Shown: piece by piece, positions 57,897 to 64,000 of the stretch
Layout of the letters: the number at the start of each line of letters is the position of its first letter
How positions within the stretch are numbered: position 1 is the first letter of the stretch
Source: Rhodovulum sp. ES.010
GTDB lineage: Bacteria > Pseudomonadota > Alphaproteobacteria > Rhodobacterales > Rhodobacteraceae
Length of the DNA: 64,000 nt
Direction: 5' to 3'
Assembly: GCF_900142935.1 (NCBI RefSeq)
Contig: NZ_FSRS01000001.1
Location: 3,264,501-3,328,500 of the forward strand
Made by a program: the position numbers and the translations under genes
The notes under the pieces: model-generated
The model's database searches: none
Told to the model about the DNA's origin: nothing
Seen by the model: the letters and a program-made list of their open reading frames with translations, nothing else

Positions 57897-58086
57897 GGCG
57901 CGATGCTATGTCCGGGTCGCCGCTCGGCAGACGAGATGCTGCGTTTGCGACCCGATGCGGGTCGATCATGCCTAAATGGCGGGCATAAAGCACATCTCAT
58001 GGCCGCTTTCAGGGCGATTTGCGTATGGCGTGTCGGATGGGGCAGGGGCTAGTCTCGGCGCTTCGGAGGGGTACGGGGAGGACGCG

Positions 58087-59394
58087 ATGAACCTGGCAGC
58101 ATTGGCCGCCGAGGCGGCGGCGCGGGGCGCGCCGGTCAGGGCGGGGCTGATCGGCGCGGGCAAGTTCGGCTCGATGTTCCTGGCGCAGGTCCCGACGATT
58201 CCGGGTCTGGAAGTCACCGCGATCGCCGATCTGGACCTGGGCCGCGCGCGCGCCGCCTGCCGCACCGTGGGCTGGGACGACGCGCGGATCGCCGCCACGG
58301 TCTTCGACGGCGACGGCGACGGCACCCGGCTCGCCGCCCGCGACGACGTCGACGTGGTGATCGAGGCCACCGGCCACCCGCGCGCCGGCATCGCCCACGC
58401 CCGCGCGGCGATTGCGGCGGGCAAGCATGTCGTCATGGTCAATGTCGAGGCCGACGTGCTGGCCGGCCCGGCAATCGCGCGCGAGGCGGCGGCGGCCGGC
58501 GTGGTTTATTCCATGGCCTATGGCGACCAGCCGGCGCTGGTGGCCGAGATGGTCGACTGGGCGCGCGCCGCGGGGTTTCGCGTGACCGCCGCCGGTAAGG
58601 GCACGAAATACCTGCCCGCCTATCACCGCGTCACGCCGGACGACGTGTGGTCCCATTACGGGCTGACGCCCAAGGAAGCGGCGCGGGCGGGGATGAACCC
58701 GCAGATGTTCAACTCCTTCCTCGACGGCACGAAAAGCGCCATCGAGATGGTCGCCATCGCGAACGCATGCGGGCTGGATGTGCCCGCCGCGGGGCTGTCC
58801 TTCCCGGCCTGCGGGGTGGACGACCTCGCCCACGTGCTGCGCCCGCGCGACCTCGGTGGACAGCTCGAGGGGCGGGGCATGGTCGAGACCGTGTCCTCGC
58901 TGGAACGTGACGGCCGTCCGGTGTTTCGCGACCTGCGCTGGGGCGTCTACGTGGTGTTCGAGGCGCCCACAGATTATGCCGCCGCCTGTTTCTCCCAGTA
59001 CGGGCTGCCGACGGATTCCACGGGCCGCTTCGCCGCGATGTACAAGCCCTTCCACCTGATCGGGCTGGAACTGTCGATCTCGGTTCTCAGCGCCGCGCTG
59101 CGGGGTGAGCCAACCGGATGCGCGCGCGAGATGCGCGGCACGGTCGTCGCGGTGGCCAAGCGCGACCTGAAGGCCGGCGAGGTGCTGGACGGCGAGGGCG
59201 GTCATACCGTCTGGGGCAAGGCGCAGCCGGTGGTGGCGGCACCTGACGCGCTGCCCATAGGGCTGGCCCACCGCGTGACGGTGAGGCGCAACATCGCGCG
59301 CGGCGAAGTGCTGGCCATGACGGACGTCATGCTCCCCGACGATCCGGCGGTCGCGCTCTACCGCGATCTCGTCGGGGCCGTCAGTCCGGGCTGA
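58087..59394 (+). CDS. NAD(P)-dependent oxidoreductase with C-terminal SAF-like domain
   Basis: A 435-residue protein. The NAD fold is AGLIGAGKFGSMFLAQV near residue 20, followed by a homoserine dehydrogenase-like domain with DVDVVIEATGHPRAGIAHA. The last 100 residues resemble a SAF domain (AVAKRDLKAGEVLDGEGGH and HRVTVRRNIARGEVLAMTDV). Such proteins occur near sugar or hydroxy-acid uptake genes, but the substrate is unknown. A GGGGAGGA Shine-Dalgarno supports ATG 58087. Its end overlaps the convergent TPP enzyme by 14 bases. Confidence 0.8.
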   Translation: MNLAALAAEAAARGAPVRAGLIGAGKFGSMFLAQVPTIPGLEVTAIADLDLGRARAACRTVGWDDARIAATVFDGDGDGTRLAARDDVDVVIEATGHPRAGIAHARAAIAAGKHVVMVNVEADVLAGPAIAREAAAAGVVYSMAYGDQPALVAEMVDWARAAGFRVTAAGKGTKYLPAYHRVTPDDVWSHYGLTPKEAARAGMNPQMFNSFLDGTKSAIEMVAIANACGLDVPAAGLSFPACGVDDLAHVLRPRDLGGQLEGRGMVETVSSLERDGRPVFRDLRWGVYVVFEAPTDYAAACFSQYGLPTDSTGRFAAMYKPFHLIGLELSISVLSAALRGEPTGCAREMRGTVVAVAKRDLKAGEVLDGEGGHTVWGKAQPVVAAPDALPIGLAHRVTVRRNIARGEVLAMTDVMLPDDPAVALYRDLVGAVSPG

Positions 59395-61042
59395 CCCGGA
59401 TGTCGAGCAGGGCCAGCCGGCCTTCAGCGACAGTTGCGAGTGCCTCTGCGATGTTTCCTTGCAGATCGTCGGCGCGCTCGACCCGCCGCGCCCAGGCCCG
59501 GCTCGCCTCGGCGACCTTGACGAAGTCCGGGCTGGGCGAAAGCCCCGTCAGCGGCATCGCGTTCGTCCGCGCCGCGACCCCGTCGGGGTAAAGCTGCGAG
59601 ACCGAGCCGCGCACCGCGCCCCATTCGCCGTTGTTCAGCACGACGACCAGCAGGGCGAGCCCCAGCGCCTCGGCGATCTGGTGGCAGGCGGTGGGGTTGG
59701 AAAAGATGTAGCTGCCGTCGCCCATCGTCGCGACGATGGTGCGGCCCGGGGCCGCCAGCGTCGCCCCCATCGCCGCCGGAAAGGCCCAGCCGAGCCCGCC
59801 GGAATGAGGCTCCTGGAACCAGCTCAGATGCGCGCGGCGCGGCAGGTGCCAGAGCGGCACGCCGAGTTCCGAGAAGACCGTGGAGTCCGCGTCGCCGAGC
59901 GCCCGGCCCAGGGCCTCGGCGACATGCGCCTTGGTCAGTCGGCCCTCGGTCAGCGGCGGCGGCGCGGGACGGTCCTGCAGGGTTTGCCTGCGCGCGGCGA
60001 GGGCGTCGTCGGGCGCCGGGCCCATCGCCTCGATCAGCGCCATCAACGCGGCATCGGTTTCGCCGGTGAGGGCAAGGTCGGCGGGGAATGTGCGGACGGG
60101 CGCCCGCGCGAAAAGCGGATCGGGGCCAAGCTGGATGACCTTTGCGCCCGGGTTCAGCGGGTGTTCGTCCGGCCACCAGGGCGCGAGCGCATTGACCACC
60201 AGCACCACGTCGGCCTCGGCCAGCCACGGCCCCGGATCGGCGCCCACGTGGCACGGATGGTCCGTCGCGATGGCCAGATGCGTCGCCCACCACGAGGCGA
60301 CCGGCATCGCCCAGTCCCACGCCCAGGCCCCGAACGCGTCGAAGGCCGCCGCGCTGCCGCAGCCGCGTTGGGCGATGACCAGCGGGCGTTCCGCCGCCGC
60401 CAGCCAGCGCGCCGCCTCGGCCACGGCGCCCGGGTCGGGCGCCGCCCGCGCGGGGCGCATCGACGGGCGCACGTCGAGGCCCTCCGCCGCCACCGGCGCG
60501 CACAGCACCTCGCGCGGCAGCGACAGGTAGACCGGCCCCTCGGGCGTGGAATTGGCGATGGCATGCGCCCGGTCCAGAAGCGGCCCGATCTGCTCGGGGA
60601 AGCGCAGCTCGTAGTCCCACTTGCAGGCCTCGCGCACCAGCGCGGCCTGGTCGAACATCTCCTGCCCCCAGCCGATGGGCACCGTCCGCGCGCCGAACCG
60701 GCCCGCCTCGGTCACCGGCGTCCGGCCCGACATCAGGATCATCGGCACATGTTCGCAGGCCGCGTTGATCGCGCCGATCGCCCCGTTCGCCAGCCCCACA
60801 TTGGTGTGCAGCATCACCGCCTGCGCGCGCCCCGTCATCAGCCAGACGCCATGCGCCATGCTGACCGCGGCATGTTCATGCGGGCAGGTGATCGCCCGCG
60901 GCAGGGTCAGCCCCCGGGCCGCGGCTTCGGTCACCCCCTCGATCACCGGCGGGAAATCGGTGCCGGAATTGGCGAAGACATAGTCCACCCCCAGCGCCTT
61001 CAGCCGGGGAAAGATCGCGCCGCCTGCGGTCAGCCCGCCCAT
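59381..61042 (-). CDS. Thiamine-diphosphate-dependent enzyme (acetolactate synthase-like)
   Basis: A 553-residue TPP enzyme of the acetolactate synthase/benzoylformate decarboxylase superfamily. The catalytic Glu is E56 in CPHEHAAVSMAHG. The TPP-binding motif begins MGDGSYIFSNPTACHQI and ends VVVLNNGEWGA. Three domains are visible, Pyr, central and PP. No small subunit follows, so biosynthetic IlvB is unlikely. It lies immediately after dctM, and so probably decarboxylates or ligates a 2-keto acid imported by the TRAP system. This is inference. Confidence 0.82.
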   Translation of the reverse strand: MGGLTAGGAIFPRLKALGVDYVFANSGTDFPPVIEGVTEAAARGLTLPRAITCPHEHAAVSMAHGVWLMTGRAQAVMLHTNVGLANGAIGAINAACEHVPMILMSGRTPVTEAGRFGARTVPIGWGQEMFDQAALVREACKWDYELRFPEQIGPLLDRAHAIANSTPEGPVYLSLPREVLCAPVAAEGLDVRPSMRPARAAPDPGAVAEAARWLAAAERPLVIAQRGCGSAAAFDAFGAWAWDWAMPVASWWATHLAIATDHPCHVGADPGPWLAEADVVLVVNALAPWWPDEHPLNPGAKVIQLGPDPLFARAPVRTFPADLALTGETDAALMALIEAMGPAPDDALAARRQTLQDRPAPPPLTEGRLTKAHVAEALGRALGDADSTVFSELGVPLWHLPRRAHLSWFQEPHSGGLGWAFPAAMGATLAAPGRTIVATMGDGSYIFSNPTACHQIAEALGLALLVVVLNNGEWGAVRGSVSQLYPDGVAARTNAMPLTGLSPSPDFVKVAEASRAWARRVERADDLQGNIAEALATVAEGRLALLDIRVSPD

Positions 61043-62401
61043 CTACCCGCTCAACAGATGCGGCAGCCAGAGCGTCAGCGCCGGAAACGCCAGCAGGATG
61101 CCCACCCGCACCAGCTCTGCCCCGAAGAAGGGCGCCACGCCCTTGAAGGTGTCCAGCATCGGGGTGTCCTTCGCAAGCGACGAGATGACGAAGACGTTCA
61201 TCCCCACCGGCGGGGTGATCAGCCCAAGTTCCACCACGATCAGCGCGAGGATGCCGAACCAGATCTTCAAATCCTCGGTGCTCATTCCGAAGCCCGCGCC
61301 CTCGGCCCCCTGGTAGAGCCCGCCATTGATCTCGACCAGCACCGGCCAGAAGAACGGGATCACCAGGAGGATCATCGACAGGCTGTCCATCAGGCAGCCC
61401 AAGAGGATCAATGCGAGCAACAGGAGCAGCATCACCGTCATCGGTTCCATGCCCGCGGCGACGATCCACTCGGCCGTGGCCTGGGGCAGTCCGGCGCGCG
61501 ACATGAAGATCTTCATCAACTCGGCGCCCAGCAGGATCAGGTAGATCATGCCGGTGATCGACGCGGTCTCCAGCAGCGAGTCCCGCAACTCGCCCAGCCG
61601 CAGCCGTCCCCGCAGCGTGCCGTAGAGCCAGACCAGCGCCACGCCCACCGCCGCGCCCGGCGTGGGGTTGTAGAACCCCGCGTAGATGCCGCCCAGGACG
61701 ATCGCGAAGATGCCCAGCACCGGCATCACGCCGAGGGTGGCCGCGCGGAACTCCGCCCCGTCCAGTGCCCCTGCGGCCGGCCCCGCCTTGGGCCGGATCG
61801 TCACGTAGGCGGCGATGGTCAGCAGGAACAGCACGACCGCCAGCGCGCCCGGCAGCATCGCCGCCATGAACATGGTCACGATGTTCGCCTCGACGATGAT
61901 GGCGTAGATGATCAGCACCACGGAAGGCGGGATCAGGATGCCGAGAACGCCGCCCGCGGCGAGCGTCCCGGTCGCCAGCGCGCCCGAGTAGTTGTAGCGT
62001 TTCAACTCGGGCAGCGCGACCTTGCCCATCGTCGACGCGGTCGCCAGCGACGACCCGCAGACCGCCCCGAACCCCGCGCAGGCCGCGATGGCCGCCATCG
62101 CCGTGCCGCCGCGCATCCAGCCGAGCCAGGCGTTGCCCGCCCGGAACAGCGCCGCCGACAGCCCCGCCCGCGCGGCAAAGGCCCCCATCAGCACGAACAT
62201 CGGCACCACGCTGAGGTCGTAGATCGAGAACTGCCCGTAGGCCAGCGTCTTGAGCTGGTTGAGCATCAGCGCCGGCCCGTTCAGCGCCGTGATCCCCAGC
62301 CCGCCGACCAGGATCATCGCATAGGCGATGGGCATGCGCAGCGCGATCAGCACGACCAGCGCGGCAAGCCCTGCCAGCCCCACCGACAGGGCCTCAGCCA
62401 T
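61043..62401 (-). CDS. dctM: TRAP transporter large permease (DctM)
   Basis: A 452-residue membrane permease with about 12 segments. Motifs include ALRMPIAYAMILVGGLGITA, FGAVCGSSLATASTMGKVAL and LGCLMDSLSMILLVIPFFWP, typical of DctM. It forms the Na+-coupled channel for the substrate captured by the DctP protein. Its GTG/ATG start region overlaps the small permease gene end by eight bases. Confidence 0.9.
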   Translation of the reverse strand: MAEALSVGLAGLAALVVLIALRMPIAYAMILVGGLGITALNGPALMLNQLKTLAYGQFSIYDLSVVPMFVLMGAFAARAGLSAALFRAGNAWLGWMRGGTAMAAIAACAGFGAVCGSSLATASTMGKVALPELKRYNYSGALATGTLAAGGVLGILIPPSVVLIIYAIIVEANIVTMFMAAMLPGALAVVLFLLTIAAYVTIRPKAGPAAGALDGAEFRAATLGVMPVLGIFAIVLGGIYAGFYNPTPGAAVGVALVWLYGTLRGRLRLGELRDSLLETASITGMIYLILLGAELMKIFMSRAGLPQATAEWIVAAGMEPMTVMLLLLLALILLGCLMDSLSMILLVIPFFWPVLVEINGGLYQGAEGAGFGMSTEDLKIWFGILALIVVELGLITPPVGMNVFVISSLAKDTPMLDTFKGVAPFFGAELVRVGILLAFPALTLWLPHLLSG

Positions 62402-62915
62402 CGGCGGGTCCGCGCGCGGCCCGTGCGTCCTCGGCCAGCGTCACCGCGCTTGCCAGCACGAGCAGCACCAGCGAGACCAGGATTGGCAGGAAGGCCAGCC
62501 AGACCGGGAATTGCAGGATCGTGGTGGTGTAGCCGTATTGCCGCTGATCGGCCATGCCCTCGGACATCCGCCAGACCAACAGCGCCGCGAACAGCAACGC
62601 CACCGCCGAAGCGACCAGGCGCAGCCGCGCGATCCACCGGGGGGAGGCCCCCATGGTGAAGATGTCGGCGCTGACATTGGCGCGGGTGATCTGGCACCAT
62701 GGCAGGAAGGCGAAGGCCGCGACGGCCACGCCCACCTGCGTCATCTCGAAATCGCCGGGAAAGGGCTTCCAGGCAACGCCGCCGATCACCGAGGCCACGT
62801 TCATCGCGACCACGGCGAGAAGGACCAGCCCGCCCAGAAGCGCCCAGCCGGTGACGAGGCCGGCCACCAGCGCGGCGGGGCCGCTCCGCCCGGCGAACGC
62901 GGCCTCCATCATCAC
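62394..62915 (-). CDS. dctQ: TRAP transporter small permease (DctQ)
   Basis: A 173-residue protein with four membrane helices, typical of DctQ. Helix segments include WALLGGLVLLAVVAMNVASV and ILQFPVWLAFLPILVSLVLL. The start at 62915 overlaps the stop of dctP (62912). It bridges the binding protein and DctM in the complex. Confidence 0.85.
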   Translation of the reverse strand: MMMEAAFAGRSGPAALVAGLVTGWALLGGLVLLAVVAMNVASVIGGVAWKPFPGDFEMTQVGVAVAAFAFLPWCQITRANVSADIFTMGASPRWIARLRLVASAVALLFAALLVWRMSEGMADQRQYGYTTTILQFPVWLAFLPILVSLVLLVLASAVTLAEDARAARGPADG

Positions 62916-63949
62916 ATGGACCCGTGGGTGGCGATCAGGTCACGCGCCTTCTGCACCAGCGCCGCCCCGTCGATGCCCTTGGCCGTGACCTCCTCGATCC
63001 AGCGCTCCACCACCGGTTCCAGCGCCTGCCGGAACGCCTCGGTCTCTTCCTCGGTCAGCGTGACATGGGTGTTGCCGGACGCCACCGCCATGTTGATGCC
63101 GAACTCCTCGGTCCCGCGCCAGACCTCGCCGACCTCGCGCAGCCAGTCGGGGCCCGAGGCGTCGCGGAAGGCCTGCTGCACATCCGCGGGCAGGCTGTCC
63201 CATTTCGCCTTGTTCATCGATACCTGGAAGGTGGTCGTGCCCAGCCGTGTCTTGTCGGCCAGTTCGATCTGGACGTCGGTCTGCTCCTGGATCTTCAGGG
63301 GCGGGATGATCTCGAACGGGATCAGCGCGCCGTCCACCACGCCCTTCTGCAGCGCCTGCGGCAGGTCGGGCACCGGCATCGCCACCGGCGTCGCCCCCAG
63401 CGCCTCGAGCACCCAGGCGCCGGTGCGGGTGGGGATGCGGATCTTCTTGCCCTCCAGATCGGCGGGGCTGCGCACCTCGGTTTCGCGCATCTGGATCGCC
63501 TGGCCCGAATGCACATGCAGGAACATCACCTCGACGCCCTGGTAGTCCTCTTTCAGGTCGCTCTCGAACATCTCGTAGAGCGCGAGGTTGGTCGCCGCTG
63601 GGTCGTTCAGGTAGACGAAGGGCAGCTCCACCACCTCGGTTCGCGGGAACAGGCCCGGCGTGTAGCCGTTCACCGTCCAGATGATGTCCACCACCCCGTC
63701 ACGCACCTGGTTGATGAGTTCCGGGGGGCGGCCGCCCAGGGTCATGGCGGGGAAGATCTCGATCTTGACCTTGCCGCCCGAGTTCTCCTCGACCGCGCGG
63801 GCCCAGGGCACCAGCATCTCGGTATGCGAGGGCGCCTTGGCGCTGAGGAAATGGTGCAGCTTGAAGGTGTAGTCCTGCGCCCAGGCGGCCCCGGCCCCAA
63901 GCGCGGCGATGCCCGCGGCCAGCGCGGCGGCATAGCGTTTCAGTCCCAT
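62912..63949 (-). CDS. dctP: TRAP transporter substrate-binding protein (DctP)
   Basis: A 345-residue periplasmic binding protein with a signal peptide (AAALAAGIAALGAGAAWAQ). The carboxylate-clamp arginine lies in GKKIRIPTRTGAW, followed by EALGATPVAMPVPDLPQALQ and KGVVDGALIPFEII. This fits DctP-type capture of an organic acid, with no specific ligand readable. ATG 63949 is preceded by GGGAGGA. Order is dctP-dctQ-dctM, then the TPP enzyme. Confidence 0.9.
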   Translation of the reverse strand: MGLKRYAAALAAGIAALGAGAAWAQDYTFKLHHFLSAKAPSHTEMLVPWARAVEENSGGKVKIEIFPAMTLGGRPPELINQVRDGVVDIIWTVNGYTPGLFPRTEVVELPFVYLNDPAATNLALYEMFESDLKEDYQGVEVMFLHVHSGQAIQMRETEVRSPADLEGKKIRIPTRTGAWVLEALGATPVAMPVPDLPQALQKGVVDGALIPFEIIPPLKIQEQTDVQIELADKTRLGTTTFQVSMNKAKWDSLPADVQQAFRDASGPDWLREVGEVWRGTEEFGINMAVASGNTHVTLTEEETEAFRQALEPVVERWIEEVTAKGIDGAALVQKARDLIATHGSM

Positions 63950-64000
63950 GGTTTCCTCCCTGTCCGAGACCGGACCTGCGACAGGCCCGGCCCTCGTGAC

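Noticed and set aside
59459..62659. A 1066-codon open frame on the plus strand
   Set aside because: It crosses the antisense of the TPP enzyme and dctM. Its sequence is repetitive and charge-rich, as expected for a shadow.

Overview
The window is a contiguous piece of a GC-rich alphaproteobacterial chromosome. It most likely comes from the Rhodobacteraceae, roseobacter lineage. This is inferred from gene content: a pca cluster carrying a BKACE-type gene between pcaG and pcaB, a tad locus with a VTVDW-type pilin, a TRAP transporter, an Anbu-type peptidase cluster, and a tandem glycine riboswitch before gcvT. Genes are dense, with many ATGA, GTGA and TGATG start/stop overlaps.

Layout. 0-1.3 kb: an RnfH-like protein and a short flavocytochrome c/SoxF-like flavoprotein. 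1.7-4.1 kb: a graveyard of frameshifted sugar-metabolism genes, an IS3-family fragment butted directly against an IS1182-family fragment, and the tail of a cyclase-type TPR protein. 4.1-16.2 kb: a tad/cpa Flp-pilus locus, all on the minus strand, headed by the pilin gene. 16.5-21.7 kb: a lytic transglycosylase, then a DprE1/DprE2/UbiA/flippase-like set that resembles the polyprenyl-phosphate-pentose pathway. 21.9-27.5 kb: cobT, an unexplained open frame, and a manganese-type ABC transporter with two palindromic operators. 27.6-41.5 kb: a minus-strand run of sugar-acid and aromatic catabolic genes, including pobA and pcaDCHGB with a BKACE gene. 41.6-43.8 kb: housekeeping and hypothetical genes. 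43.8-48.4 kb: glycine riboswitch and gcvTHP. 48.6-52.1 kb: an autotransporter-like protein, a DUF2254 membrane protein, a broken small gene, thioredoxin 2 and tRNA-Ala(CGC). 52.5-57.9 kb: an ALDH7-type dehydrogenase and the four-gene Anbu cluster. 58-64 kb: an NAD-dependent oxidoreductase with a SAF-like tail, a TPP enzyme and a DctPQM TRAP transporter.

How the genes work together. PobA makes protocatechuate, PcaHG opens the ring, and PcaB, PcaC and PcaD take it to 3-oxoadipate. No pcaIJ or pcaF is present here, so the BKACE enzyme is the likely final cleavage step. The gcv genes form the T, H and P parts of the glycine cleavage system under glycine-sensing RNA control. The tad genes supply pilin, prepilin peptidase, secretin, ATPase and inner-membrane platform, but no tadE/F/G pseudopilins are in the window. 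The sets with least settled function are the Anbu cluster and the DprE-like cluster with its degenerate HAD-UbiA fusion.
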